DNA from: Martelella radicis
GTDB lineage: Bacteria; Pseudomonadota; Alphaproteobacteria; Rhizobiales; Rhizobiaceae
Reading direction: 5' to 3'
DNA: 64,000 nucleotides
Assembly: GCF_014196625.1 (NCBI RefSeq)
Contig: NZ_JACIDZ010000014.1
Span: 1-64,000, forward strand
Translations under genes and position numbers: made by a program
The notes under the pieces: generated by a model
Database searches by the model: none
Seen by the model: the letters and a program-made list of their open reading frames with translations, nothing else
What the model was told of the DNA's origin: nothing
Shown here: positions 17,194 to 26,307 of the stretch, in pieces
Position numbering within the stretch: position 1 is the stretch's first letter
Layout of the letters: every line of letters starts with the position of its first letter

Positions 17194-18033
17194 ATGCTCA
17201 AGAAACAATGGAATCGCGCCGGCCGCCTGATCATCTACGCGCTCGTGCTGATCGTCTTCGTCGGTCCCTACTGGGGCATTGTGGCCACCGCCTTCAGCGG
17301 TCTCTCGGTCAAGCCGGGCGAGCTTCTGGCATGGCCGAACCAACCCTCCTTCGACAACTTCATCTTTGCCTGGCAGAACCTTGATGTCTGGCGCTACCTG
17401 ATGAACTCGGTGATCGTCGTCACCTTCGGCACCGTGCTGCAGACCATGGTCAGCGCCATGGCGGCCTATGCGCTGGCGCGCAAGAAGTTCCGCGGGGTCG
17501 CCTTCGTCGCCCTGCTGATCCTCTCGACCCTGATCCTGCCCGAGGAAGTGATCGCCATTCCGCTTTATCTCGTCGTGCTGCAGCGCCTGCCGGTCATCGA
17601 CGTCTCGCTCTACAACACCTATGCGGCGATGATCCTGCCGATTGTCGGCTGGGCCTTCTCGATCTTCCTTCTGACGGAGTTCATGAAAGCGATCCCGAAG
17701 GAGCTGGAGGAAGCCGCCCGCATTGACGGCGCCAACGAGTTCCAGATCTTCTACCGCGTGGTCCTGCCGCTGGTGAAGCCGGCGCTCGGCACCTGCATCA
17801 TCTTCGGCTTCATCATGATCTGGGACCAGTACCTGTTGCCGCTGATCGTCGTCAACGACGAGGGGCTCTACACGATCCCGGTCATTCTCGGCTCCATCCG
17901 CGTCGATGAAAGCATCACGCCGAACATCTTCATCGCCGTCACGCTTCTCGCAATGCTGCCGAGCATCGTCATCTATCTCCTTCTTCAAAAGCACTTCAAC
18001 CGCGGCCTGATGTCCGGCGCGGTGAAGGGTTGA
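17194..18033 (+). CDS. Sugar ABC transporter permease (MalG/UgpE-like)
   Basis: 279 residues, six membrane helices, with the coupling loop ELEEAARIDGANEFQIFYRV and following VLPLVKPAL characteristic of MalG-type subunits. GGAGAG ribosome site 6 bases before the ATG. Forms the channel with the preceding permease. Confidence 0.93.
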   Translation: MLKKQWNRAGRLIIYALVLIVFVGPYWGIVATAFSGLSVKPGELLAWPNQPSFDNFIFAWQNLDVWRYLMNSVIVVTFGTVLQTMVSAMAAYALARKKFRGVAFVALLILSTLILPEEVIAIPLYLVVLQRLPVIDVSLYNTYAAMILPIVGWAFSIFLLTEFMKAIPKELEEAARIDGANEFQIFYRVVLPLVKPALGTCIIFGFIMIWDQYLLPLIVVNDEGLYTIPVILGSIRVDESITPNIFIAVTLLAMLPSIVIYLLLQKHFNRGLMSGAVKG

Positions 18034-18059
18034 AGACCTGAAAGTCAGAGGAACTCGTC

Positions 18060-19145
18060 ATGGGATCTGTCGTTCTCAACCACGTCTACAAGTCTTTCGG
18101 CGCCGTCAATGTCATCAAGGACGTGTCGTTGAACATCGAAGACGGTGAATTCTGCGTCCTGGTCGGTCCGTCCGGCTGCGGCAAGTCGACCCTTCTGCGC
18201 ATCATCGCGGGTCTTGAGGAAACCACCGGCGGCAGCATCGATATTGCCGGCGCCGACGTCACCGATTTGGAGCCCAAGGAGCGCGACATCGCCATGGTGT
18301 TCCAGTCCTACGCGCTCTACCCGCAGATGACGGTGCGTGAAAACATGGGCTTCGCGCTGCATCTGGCGCGTCGGCCGAAGGAAGAAATCCGCTCCAAGGT
18401 CGATGACGTTGCCCGCATGCTGGGGCTCGAAGCCCTTCTCGACCGCCTGCCGAAGGAACTCTCCGGCGGCCAGCGCCAGCGCGTCGCCATGGGCCGGGCG
18501 ATCGTGCGCAACCCGCAGGTTTTCCTGTTCGATGAACCGCTGTCAAACCTCGACGCCAAGCTGCGCACCCAGGTGCGCGCCGAGATCCGCGACCTGCATG
18601 CCCGCCTGAAAACGACCTCTATCTATGTCACCCATGACCAGATCGAGGCGATGACGATGGGCCAGAAGATCGTGGTCCTGCGCGATGGCTGCGTGGAACA
18701 GGTCGGCACGCCGCTGGAACTCTACGACACGCCCGCCAACGCCTTTGTCGCAGGCTTCATCGGATCTCCGGCGATCAACCAGCTTTCCTGCACCATTGCC
18801 GAGAAGGACGGCGCCTACCACGCCCTGATGAATGACGGCAGTCTCCTGCCCTTGCCGCAGGGACTGGCGGTGAGCGAAGGACAACCGATCATCTACGCGA
18901 TCCGGCCCGAACATGTGCGCATCGTTTCGGCCGAAACGGAGCACAGCCTCAGTGCGGAAGTCACCTCGGTGGAGAACACCGGCTCCGACATGATGGTGTT
19001 CTGCAGGACGGCCGGCGGCCAGCTCACGGCCGCCTTCAAGGACAGGGTCGACATCGAAACCGGGGACCAGCTCTCGCTGCAGCCCTTCATCGACAGGGTC
19101 CATGTCTTCGATGCCGGAACCGGCGCCCGGATCGGCCTCAAATGA
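18060..19145 (+). CDS. Sugar ABC transporter ATPase (UgpC/MsmK-like)
   Basis: 361 residues. Walker A GPSGCGKST (36-44), Q-loop FQSYALYP, signature LSGGQRQR, Walker B VFLFDEPLSNLD, switch His in VTHDQIEAM, and a C-terminal TOBE-type regulatory domain (IYAIRPEHVRIV). AGAGGAAC ribosome site. It energises the importer of this operon. The stop overlaps the start of the PL17 lyase gene by 4 bases, tying import to depolymerisation. Confidence 0.94.
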   Translation: MGSVVLNHVYKSFGAVNVIKDVSLNIEDGEFCVLVGPSGCGKSTLLRIIAGLEETTGGSIDIAGADVTDLEPKERDIAMVFQSYALYPQMTVRENMGFALHLARRPKEEIRSKVDDVARMLGLEALLDRLPKELSGGQRQRVAMGRAIVRNPQVFLFDEPLSNLDAKLRTQVRAEIRDLHARLKTTSIYVTHDQIEAMTMGQKIVVLRDGCVEQVGTPLELYDTPANAFVAGFIGSPAINQLSCTIAEKDGAYHALMNDGSLLPLPQGLAVSEGQPIIYAIRPEHVRIVSAETEHSLSAEVTSVENTGSDMMVFCRTAGGQLTAAFKDRVDIETGDQLSLQPFIDRVHVFDAGTGARIGLK

Positions 19146-21454
19146 AGCATTTCGCGGCAAAGCGGGAGAGCGCGACGGCATCAGGATCGCCGCCCCTTCG
19201 GCAATGGCCCCGTCAGACAGCAGAGAATACCACCGAAATGGTCACCAAGATGACATCGCCCGGTTTCGCCGAGAAAGCACGGCCCTTCAGCCCGCCTGCC
19301 GGCCCAGTCTTCCTTGAGGAGGTCGAGGCATCCGCGCTTTCAGCGCTTGTGGCGCAGGACAGCCTGATCGGCAGTACGCTGCGCAATGAGCGAGACGCTT
19401 TCAAGCGTTTCCTGCAGGCGCCGGTCGATGTACCGGGCAGCGGCCCCGGCGGCAGCTCGGCCCATGAGGCGCACAAGCACAACTACCAGATGATCTTTTC
19501 TGGCGGCCGCCTTTGGCAGATTTTTCGAGACGAACGCTACCCGCGACGGATCCGCGACATTTTGCTGGCCTATGCGCGAAGATACGAAACGCTGCCCTTT
19601 GCGGTGCCGAACACGCCGAACCCGCCGGGCCGCCTCTTCCACCAGATCCTGAACGAGCATATGTGGCTGCTGTTTTCCGCCGCTGGTTATGGCAGCATCC
19701 GGGAATGGCTCAGCGAAGATGATCAGGCGATGATCGAAGGTCATCTGTTTTCGCCGATGGTGGACATGTTCACCCGGACCTATGCCCACCATTTCGACAT
19801 CATCCACAATCACGGCATGTGGGCCTCCAGCGCCGTCGGCATTGCCGGTCTTGCCACTGGGCGGCGCGACTGGCTGGACCTGGCAATCCATGGCCAGAAC
19901 GGCGACGACCGTACAGCGGGTTTCCTTGCCCAGCTTTCCGGCCTGTTCTCTCCCTCCGGCTACTATGAGGAAGGCCCCTACTACCAGCGTTTCGCCATTC
20001 AGCCGATGCTGCTCTTCGCCGAGGCGCTGGAACGCCGCTGCCCGGCACTGACGATCTACGAGTTCAACGACCAGGTCATTCGCCGCGGATTTTTCGGCGC
20101 GCTGTCATCGGTTTTGCCAGACGGCACTTTCCTGCCGCTCAATGATGCCCTGAAGCGCATGAATGTCGACAGCCTCGGCTATGTGATCGGCGCAAGCACG
20201 CTGTTCCGGCGCTACGGACCGGATCCGCGCCTGCTATGGCTTGCCGAGCGCCATGGCCGCGTCTGGCCGGATGTTTCGGGCGGCATGCTCTCCCAGGCGC
20301 TCGAAGACGCGCGGGAGCGCGCGCCGGAGGGCGGCCTGTCCGCACCCAGCGTAGAACTGACCTGCGGCAGGAACGGCGAGAAGGGCGCCATCGGGATCAT
20401 GCGCGCGGATGACGGCGATAGCGGACAGGCCGTCGCGAGCCTCGACTACGGCACGCACGGGCTTGAGGAACATGCCCATTTCGACGGGCTGACGCTCGGC
20501 TATTTCGCCGGCGGCCACGAGATCCTCCGCGATTATGGCTCCGTGCGCTGGATCAACATGGAGCCCAAGAACGGAGGCAGCTATCTGCCCGAAAACATCA
20601 CTTTCGCCAAGCAGACCATCGCCCACAACACCGTGACCGTGGACGAGGCCGCGCAAAACGGCGGCAACGGCCAGCATGCGATGAAGCGTCATGGCGAGCA
20701 TCAGGTGTTCTTCTCCGAGAACCCCGACTGCCAAATGATGAGCGGCGCGATCCGGGAATTCGATCCCGGCGTCACGATGAAGCGGACGGTTCTCCTCGTC
20801 CGGCATGCCGATTTCGAACACCCCGTTCTGATCGATCTCTTCCGCATCTTTGCCGATCGCCCGCACCAATACGACTATGCGCTTTATTATGAAGGTCAGT
20901 TGGTGCGCATGGATGAACGCTTTTCTGCCGCCGAAAGCCTGTCGCCGCTTTCGGAAAAACCGGGCTACCGGCACTTGTGGAAACGCGGCGAGGCTACGCT
21001 TGAGGACGGCGCGACGCGGCTGACCTGGATGCAGGACAGCGAATATGTTTCGCTTTCGCTTGCGGCGAGCCGGCCTGCGACGCTGATCGCAACACTTGTC
21101 GGGGCCGAGGACCCGCACTTCAATCTGCGTCCGGAAACCGGACTGATGATCCGGGTCAATGCGCAGGATGCGGTTTTTGCGGCAGTTGTCGAACGGCATG
21201 GCGTTTTCGACGAGGCGCGGGAGCTTTCGGCCCGCACCGAAGGGCAGATCGGCGGCATCAGCGTGCTATTTGCGGACGGGGAGCACGCTTTGCTCGCCCT
21301 TTCCGGAAAGAGGCAATCGTGGCGCGTCGCGATCGCTTTGAAGCCGTGCAGCCCTGATACAGGCCACCATGTCGCGGGGCCGTTCGGAGAGGTGACATGG
21401 CAGGGGCAATGTGCCTTCATTGCGAATGAAAGCACTTTTTGTAACGCGGTTTGA
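19142..21454 (+). CDS. PL17-type oligoalginate lyase (heparinase II/III-like)
   Basis: 770 residues: an (alpha/alpha) toroid (about 70-400) followed by a heparinase-like beta-sandwich. The catalytic signature of family PL17 is visible: Asn223-His224 in HNHGMW and Tyr280 in EEGPYYQRFA. The 56-residue His-to-Tyr spacing equals the one I recall for Saccharophagus Alg17C (His202, Tyr258). The HAHFDGLTLG block follows at the domain junction. Such enzymes release unsaturated monouronate (which becomes DEH) from alginate oligomers by beta-elimination. No signal peptide, so it acts in the cytoplasm. The first 36 residues after the coupled ATG at 19142 are unlike the family; ATGs at 19238 and 19250 are alternatives but lack clear ribosome sites. 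Confidence 0.9.
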   Translation: MKHFAAKRESATASGSPPLRQWPRQTAENTTEMVTKMTSPGFAEKARPFSPPAGPVFLEEVEASALSALVAQDSLIGSTLRNERDAFKRFLQAPVDVPGSGPGGSSAHEAHKHNYQMIFSGGRLWQIFRDERYPRRIRDILLAYARRYETLPFAVPNTPNPPGRLFHQILNEHMWLLFSAAGYGSIREWLSEDDQAMIEGHLFSPMVDMFTRTYAHHFDIIHNHGMWASSAVGIAGLATGRRDWLDLAIHGQNGDDRTAGFLAQLSGLFSPSGYYEEGPYYQRFAIQPMLLFAEALERRCPALTIYEFNDQVIRRGFFGALSSVLPDGTFLPLNDALKRMNVDSLGYVIGASTLFRRYGPDPRLLWLAERHGRVWPDVSGGMLSQALEDARERAPEGGLSAPSVELTCGRNGEKGAIGIMRADDGDSGQAVASLDYGTHGLEEHAHFDGLTLGYFAGGHEILRDYGSVRWINMEPKNGGSYLPENITFAKQTIAHNTVTVDEAAQNGGNGQHAMKRHGEHQVFFSENPDCQMMSGAIREFDPGVTMKRTVLLVRHADFEHPVLIDLFRIFADRPHQYDYALYYEGQLVRMDERFSAAESLSPLSEKPGYRHLWKRGEATLEDGATRLTWMQDSEYVSLSLAASRPATLIATLVGAEDPHFNLRPETGLMIRVNAQDAVFAAVVERHGVFDEARELSARTEGQIGGISVLFADGEHALLALSGKRQSWRVAIALKPCSPDTGHHVAGPFGEVTWQGQCAFIANESTFCNAV

Positions 21455-21463
21455 GGACAGGAC

Positions 21464-22249
21464 ATGAACTTGGCAGACAATTTCTCGCTTGAAGGCAAGG
21501 TCGCGCTGGTGACCGGCGCGTCCTACGGCATCGGCTTCTCCATCGCCTCGGCGCTCGCCGAAGCCGGTGCGACGATCGTCTTCAACGACATCAATGAAGA
21601 TTTTCTGGCGAAGGGCGTCGCCGCCTACAAGGAAGCCGATATTAACGCCAAGGGCTATATCTGCGATGTGACCGACGAACCTTCGGTTCAGAAAATGGTG
21701 GCGCAGATTACCGAGGACGTCGGCCCGGTCGACATTCTCGTCAACAATGCCGGCATCATCGCCCGCACGCCGATGCACGAGATGGAAGCCAAGGATTTCC
21801 GCAAGGTCATCGATATCGACCTGACGGCGCCCTTCATCATGGCCAAGGCCGTGCTGCCGTCGATGATGGAACGCCGCTCCGGCAAGATCATCAACATCTG
21901 CTCGATGATGAGCGAACTCGGCCGCGAGACCGTCTCTGCCTATGCCGCCGCCAAGGGCGGTCTGAAGATGCTGACCCGCAACATCGCGTCCGAATACGGT
22001 TCCTACAACATCCAGTGCAACGGCATCGGCCCGGGCTATATCGAAACGCCGCAGACCGCGCCGCTGCGCGAGCCCGGCCATCCGTTCAATTCCTTCATCC
22101 TGGCCAAGACCCCTGCAAACCGTTGGGGCACGACCCAGGACCTGAAGGGCCCGGCGGTCTTCCTCGCCTCGGCGGCTTCGGACTTCGTCAACGGCCATGT
22201 GCTTTATGTCGACGGCGGCATTCTCGCCTATATCGGCAAACAGCCGTAA
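21464..22249 (+). CDS. SDR of the gluconate 5-dehydrogenase / DEH-reductase type
   Basis: 261 residues, classical SDR. TGASYGIG cofactor motif, Asp in FNDIN, NNAGII, catalytic Ser in NICSMMSELG, YAAAK active site, and the C-terminal GHVLYVDGGILAYIGKQP. The long conserved stretch around NICSMMSELGRETVSAYAAA is the pattern of gluconate 5-dehydrogenases and relatives found in uronate pathways. Placed right after the PL17 lyase, it may reduce DEH to 2-keto-3-deoxygluconate, or interconvert keto- and hydroxy-hexonates. GAGGAC ribosome site 5 bases before the ATG. Confidence 0.9.
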   Translation: MNLADNFSLEGKVALVTGASYGIGFSIASALAEAGATIVFNDINEDFLAKGVAAYKEADINAKGYICDVTDEPSVQKMVAQITEDVGPVDILVNNAGIIARTPMHEMEAKDFRKVIDIDLTAPFIMAKAVLPSMMERRSGKIINICSMMSELGRETVSAYAAAKGGLKMLTRNIASEYGSYNIQCNGIGPGYIETPQTAPLREPGHPFNSFILAKTPANRWGTTQDLKGPAVFLASAASDFVNGHVLYVDGGILAYIGKQP

Positions 22250-22279
22250 GAAAGAGCCGAACAGACGACAAATATTTGG

Positions 22280-23092
22280 ATGAAGAACATGACCGAAGAC
22301 GATATCCGTACCGTGGCGACCGCTTTTGTCGCCGCACGACAGAAGACAACCATCCTCGACACCTTTCCCGGCAAACTGCCGGACACACTCGATGAAGCTT
22401 ATCGGGTCCAGGACAAGACGCTTGAACTGGACGGACGGCCGGTCGCAGGGTGGAAGGTCGCAGGCGTGCATCCCGACCTTCAGGCAAAACTCGATGCGAC
22501 GCGGATCGTCGGCCCGGTCTTTGCCGAAAACGTTCGTCGCCTGCCTGCGGGCGGCATGGCCGAAGTGACGGTTTTCGACGGCGGTTTCGCCGCGCTCGAA
22601 GCCGAATTCACCGCGGTGTTTGCAAAGGATCTGGAGCCCTCGGATGAAGGGTTCACCGATGCCGTCATCCTTTCGGCGCTTGAGGGTATCCATGCTGGCG
22701 CGGAAATCGCCTCCTCGCCGCTGCCAAGCCTCAACGCCATCGGTCCGCTCGCTGTCGTCAGCGATCACGGCAACAATGCCGGCGCCGTCGTGGGCCCGAT
22801 CATCGAGGGCTGGGAAAATCTTGATCTTGCGGCGATGACCTCGCGGATGCTTGTCGACGGCACGCTGGCCGGCGAGGGATCAGCCGCCAAGCCCGCCGGC
22901 GGCCCACTGGAATCGATCCGCCAGCTCGCCGAGAACCTGAAGGCGCGCGGCCTCAAGGTCAAAAAGGGCGATATCGTGCTGACCGGCATGACAACCGGCA
23001 TTCACGAGGTTACGCCCGGCGCGCGCGCAAGGGCCGAGTTCGCCGGAGCCGCGCCTTTCGAGATCGCTGTTTCCGCAGCAAGACCACGCTGA
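22280..23092 (+). CDS. 2-keto-4-pentenoate hydratase-like protein (FAH superfamily)
   Basis: 270 residues (261 if the second in-frame ATG at 22289 is used; neither has a strong ribosome site). Resembles MhpD-type hydratases of the fumarylacetoacetate hydrolase superfamily: AYRVQDKTLE near the start, GWKVAG, the acidic EAEFTAVF metal segment and GDIVLTGMTTGIHEV near the C-terminus. Such enzymes hydrate or decarboxylate 2-oxo-enoic acids with Mg2+. In this operon it could act on a 2-keto-3-deoxy or unsaturated acid from uronate breakdown, an unusual step compared with the KdgK/KdgA route, whose genes are absent here. Confidence 0.85.
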   Translation: MKNMTEDDIRTVATAFVAARQKTTILDTFPGKLPDTLDEAYRVQDKTLELDGRPVAGWKVAGVHPDLQAKLDATRIVGPVFAENVRRLPAGGMAEVTVFDGGFAALEAEFTAVFAKDLEPSDEGFTDAVILSALEGIHAGAEIASSPLPSLNAIGPLAVVSDHGNNAGAVVGPIIEGWENLDLAAMTSRMLVDGTLAGEGSAAKPAGGPLESIRQLAENLKARGLKVKKGDIVLTGMTTGIHEVTPGARARAEFAGAAPFEIAVSAARPR

Positions 23093-23105
23093 CGCACACA
23101 TAAAA

Positions 23106-23130
23106 GGCGGCGCGTGGCGAACGCGCCGCC
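23106..23130 (+). other. Stem-loop between hydratase and lyase genes
   Basis: GGCGGCGCG (23106-23114) and CGCGCCGCC (23122-23130) form a perfect 9-bp stem with a 7-base loop, 13 bases after the hydratase stop and just before the ribosome site (GAGGG) of the next gene. Only CGTTT follows, so termination would be weak; partial attenuation of the last gene is plausible. Confidence 0.55.
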
Positions 23131-23148
23131 CGTTTGAGGGCCGTATTC

Positions 23149-24327
23149 ATGCGCCAACCTATTTCCACAAGACGGTCCGTTGCAAACATGCTGACGATCG
23201 ATCCTGGCGCGCTTGAGAACGCCCGCAAGGCTCTCGACCGGCCCGAGAGCGCGGAAAACATCGCCATTTGCGCCCTCCTTGCGCGCGCAAAGAAGGCGCT
23301 CGGCGCCCCTCTTGAGACCGTGACCGCCAAATCTTTCCTGCCGCCGAGCGGCGACCGGCGCGACTATATGAGCCTCGGCTCCTACTGGTGGCCGAACCCG
23401 GACACCGCTGACGGCCTGCCCTATGTCCGCCGCGACGGCGCGCGAAACCCGGCTTCTCTCAGCGAGGATGTCGATGAAAGCCGGCTGACACGGATGGCCA
23501 ACACCGTGCTCGACCTCGCGCTCGCCTTTCATTTCACCGCAAATTCAGATTTTTCGGCAAAGGCCGTGGACTTCCTCCGCGCATGGTTTCTCGAGGAGAA
23601 AACCCGGATGAATCCGAACTTGCGCTTCGGCCAGTCGGTGCCCGGCGTGGCCGAGGGACGCGGCCTTGGGCTCATCGACACACGCTGCCTGTGGCGAGTC
23701 ATCGATTCAGCTTTGATGCTCGAAGCATGCGGGTTGCTGGATAGAAGGGATATGGAAGGTCTCCGCGACTGGTTCCACGCTTTCCGCCGGTGGATGCACA
23801 CGCACCCGCTCGGCCATGACGAATATATCTGGCACAATAATCACGGCACCTATTTCGACGTCCAGTCCGTCAATTATGCGCTTTTTACCGGCGATACGGC
23901 CTCGGCAAGAGAGATGCTCTACGACGCCGTCCATCGGCGGATGGCAAGCCAGATCCTGCGCGACGGCACGCAGCCGGCAGAGCTCGAACGCACCCGGCCC
24001 TTCCATTATTCGATCTTCAACCTGATCGGTCATTTCCGGCTGGCGCGTTACGGCGAGATCGCGGGTTTCGATTATCTGAACGCGACGCAGGACGGCAGAT
24101 CGCTGCGCGGAGCGACGGAATTCATGATCGGGCAGATCGCCGCGCCGGAGGCCCGTTTCTTCCCCGCGCGCGAGGATTTCCTGAACGAACTCACCCTGCG
24201 CTTTGTCCTTCAGGCCGAAAACCTCTTCGGGCTTCGGGTTCAAGATAACATGGTCCTCGCCGAACTGCTTGCGGGAAACGCCCGGGAAATCACGTGCCTT
24301 GCCTTTGGCCAGGGGCCGGCGCATTGA
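23149..24327 (+). CDS. Alginate-lyase-family protein (PF05426-type)
   Basis: 392 residues, all-helical toroid protein. The SYWWPNPDT...GLPYVRRDG...NP stretch (about 70-100) and the NNHGTYFD motif near residue 227 are hallmarks of the Alginate_lyase Pfam family (PL5/PL38-like), with the Asn-His pair in NNHG as probable catalytic residues. There is no signal peptide, so it acts on imported oligomers in the cytoplasm, unlike periplasmic AlgL. ATG 23149 is preferred, with GAGGG about 9 bases upstream; a TTG at 23134 is in frame. Last gene of the LacI-controlled operon. Substrate could be polymannuronate, glucuronan or another polyuronate. Confidence 0.85.
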   Translation: MRQPISTRRSVANMLTIDPGALENARKALDRPESAENIAICALLARAKKALGAPLETVTAKSFLPPSGDRRDYMSLGSYWWPNPDTADGLPYVRRDGARNPASLSEDVDESRLTRMANTVLDLALAFHFTANSDFSAKAVDFLRAWFLEEKTRMNPNLRFGQSVPGVAEGRGLGLIDTRCLWRVIDSALMLEACGLLDRRDMEGLRDWFHAFRRWMHTHPLGHDEYIWHNNHGTYFDVQSVNYALFTGDTASAREMLYDAVHRRMASQILRDGTQPAELERTRPFHYSIFNLIGHFRLARYGEIAGFDYLNATQDGRSLRGATEFMIGQIAAPEARFFPAREDFLNELTLRFVLQAENLFGLRVQDNMVLAELLAGNAREITCLAFGQGPAH

Positions 24328-24389
24328 CCGACTGACGCCCTTGTCCACGCCCGATTGCAGGAAAGACGCGAAAGGGCGCGCCGCAGCCC

Positions 24390-25463
24390 TCAGCCCGTTG
24401 CTGCCTTGCCGCGCTCCCAATACCAGGCGACATACATCATCTTGCGGTCATGCTGCCGTTCCTTCAGTACTCTGCGAATATCGCGCACATCGGCTTTCTC
24501 GCAGGCGATCCAGACGAATGTTTCCCGATCGAGCCCGGCGATCGCATCCTTTGCCGCGTCGGCAAGTCCATGCATTGCGTTCTTGCGATCGTTTGAGCGG
24601 TGCAGCCAGCGGAGTTCCAAATCACCCGCGCTACTGATCGGTTGCTCCTCGGTCTCGTTTTCGACCTCGATGATCGCTGAAAGGCGCGTGCCGGCCGGGA
24701 CTTCCTCCGCGATGCGGGCAATCGCCGGCAGCGCCGCCTCGTCGCCGACCAGAAAGATCTTGTCGGCCTCGGGCACCACGCCGCCGCCGGGTCCGAGAAA
24801 CGCGACCCGATCTCCCGGCCTGGCATCCCGGGCGAAGTCGGCCCCTGGCGTCGCAATATCCGCGGCCGGATGCTGCAGAAAGTCGACGGAGACCTCACGG
24901 CGATCGACATCCACGCGACGGATCGTATAGACGCGGACCAGAAGAGCGTCCTCGCCTTCCGGCCATTTGATACGGCCGTCACCGGCCACCACAGGCCAGA
25001 CCGGCTCCCGCCCCTTCGGTGGCACGAGAAGTCGAACATGCATATTGCCGCCGACATAAGGGTGGACATCGCCGCAGGAAAATATCACCCGAACCATATG
25101 CGGGGTCACGGTCTCGGTGGAAACGACAACGGCTTCGCAGAGGTTCGAGGGCGTTGCCTCGGCCGGAGGCATCGACCACTCGAGCGCAAGCTTTTCGTCC
25201 CCGGCAAAATAGAACATGTGCTCGGCCAGCATGGTTCGTGAAAGCTGCAAGGCCCCCTCGCTCGCTGCCGAAAGCAGAATGTCGAGCTGCTCTCCGTCGG
25301 TTTCGATCCTCGCCACGCCGAACGCGCTTTTCAGCGTGACAAGACCACCGTCCCGTTCGACCTCGGCATGTTCGGCGAAATGTTCTGCGATCAAATCGAG
25401 CATGGCGGCGGGCTTCCTCGGCACGGCAACGCCCGAGAGCGTGAATGTGCTTGGTTCGACCAT
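24390..25463 (-). CDS. Siderophore-interacting protein (ferric-siderophore reductase, ViuB-like) with N-terminal DUF2218
   Basis: 357 residues. The first 100 residues resemble DUF2218 (LDLIAEHFAEHAEVER...). The rest is a flavoreductase: FAD-binding block with VRVYTIRRVD (R-x-Y-T motif), DFARDARPGDRVAFLGPGGG, and a NAD(P)H-binding SIP domain ending YWERGKA. It releases iron from imported ferric siderophores in the cytoplasm. ATG at 25463 has GTAGGAA upstream; an in-frame ATG at 25499 would overlap the ATPase gene. Last gene of the leftward iron operon and convergent with the lyase gene. Confidence 0.88.
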   Translation of the reverse strand: MVEPSTFTLSGVAVPRKPAAMLDLIAEHFAEHAEVERDGGLVTLKSAFGVARIETDGEQLDILLSAASEGALQLSRTMLAEHMFYFAGDEKLALEWSMPPAEATPSNLCEAVVVSTETVTPHMVRVIFSCGDVHPYVGGNMHVRLLVPPKGREPVWPVVAGDGRIKWPEGEDALLVRVYTIRRVDVDRREVSVDFLQHPAADIATPGADFARDARPGDRVAFLGPGGGVVPEADKIFLVGDEAALPAIARIAEEVPAGTRLSAIIEVENETEEQPISSAGDLELRWLHRSNDRKNAMHGLADAAKDAIAGLDRETFVWIACEKADVRDIRRVLKERQHDRKMMYVAWYWERGKAATG

Positions 25464-25491
25464 GGCGTTCCTACTTTCCTTGCGTTCCGTT

Positions 25492-26307
25492 TCAGGCATC
25501 GCGATTCTCCCCGGCCATGTGATGACGGCCGACCGGCAGCATCATCGGCCGGCCGGAAACCGGATCGGGAATGATCCGGCTTTCGAGACCGAAGACATCG
25601 CGGACCAGCCCAGCTGTAAGAACCTTTTCCGGCGTGCCTGCCGTGTGGAGCGTACCACCCTGCATGGCGACCAGATAATCGGCATAACGGGCTGCAAGGT
25701 TCAGATCGTGCAGCACCATGACGATCGTGGTGGCGTTTATCCGGTTAAGGTCGGTCAGAAGATCGAGAACTTCGACCTGGTGGTTGATGTCCAGGAAGGT
25801 GGTCGGCTCATCGAGAAGCAGGATGTCAGTCCGTTGGGCGAGCACCATGGCGATCCACACGCGCTGACGCTGGCCGCCGGACAGCTCGTCGACGGGGCGA
25901 TCGGCAAGGTCTGCGGTGCCTGTGGTGTCCAGCGCTGCGGCAACGGCCTCGTCATCTGCCGCCGTCCAGCGTGAAAAAAGGCCGTGATGCGGATGACGGC
26001 CACGGCTGACGAGATCAGAAACCGTGACCCCCTCCGGCGCCAGCGGCGATTGCGGCAATAGCCCGAGCGTGCGGGCAAGCATCTTCGTCGGCATATTGTG
26101 GATCGCCTTGCCGTCGAGCAGCACCTCGCCCGCCTTCGGCGCCAGCAACCGCGACAGGGTGCGAAGAAGCGTCGACTTGCCGCAGGCATTCGCGCCGACA
26201 ATAGCCGTGATCCGTCCCGAAGGCACGGCAAAGCTCAAATCGTTCAGGACCACGCTATCGTCGTAGCCCGCCGAAATGCGGTCGGCCTTGAGAGTATGAA
26301 CGGTCAA
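25492..26307 (-). CDS. Iron-siderophore ABC transporter ATPase (FecE/FepC-like)
   Basis: 271 residues. Walker A GANACGKST, Q-loop LLPQSPLAPEG, signature LSGGQRQRV, Walker B ILLLDEPTTFLDI and switch VLHDLNLAARY are those of the FecE/BtuD group. Overlaps the upstream permease gene by 4 bases (ATGA). Supplies energy for the two FecCD-type permeases. Confidence 0.94.
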   Translation of the reverse strand: MTVHTLKADRISAGYDDSVVLNDLSFAVPSGRITAIVGANACGKSTLLRTLSRLLAPKAGEVLLDGKAIHNMPTKMLARTLGLLPQSPLAPEGVTVSDLVSRGRHPHHGLFSRWTAADDEAVAAALDTTGTADLADRPVDELSGGQRQRVWIAMVLAQRTDILLLDEPTTFLDINHQVEVLDLLTDLNRINATTIVMVLHDLNLAARYADYLVAMQGGTLHTAGTPEKVLTAGLVRDVFGLESRIIPDPVSGRPMMLPVGRHHMAGENRDA

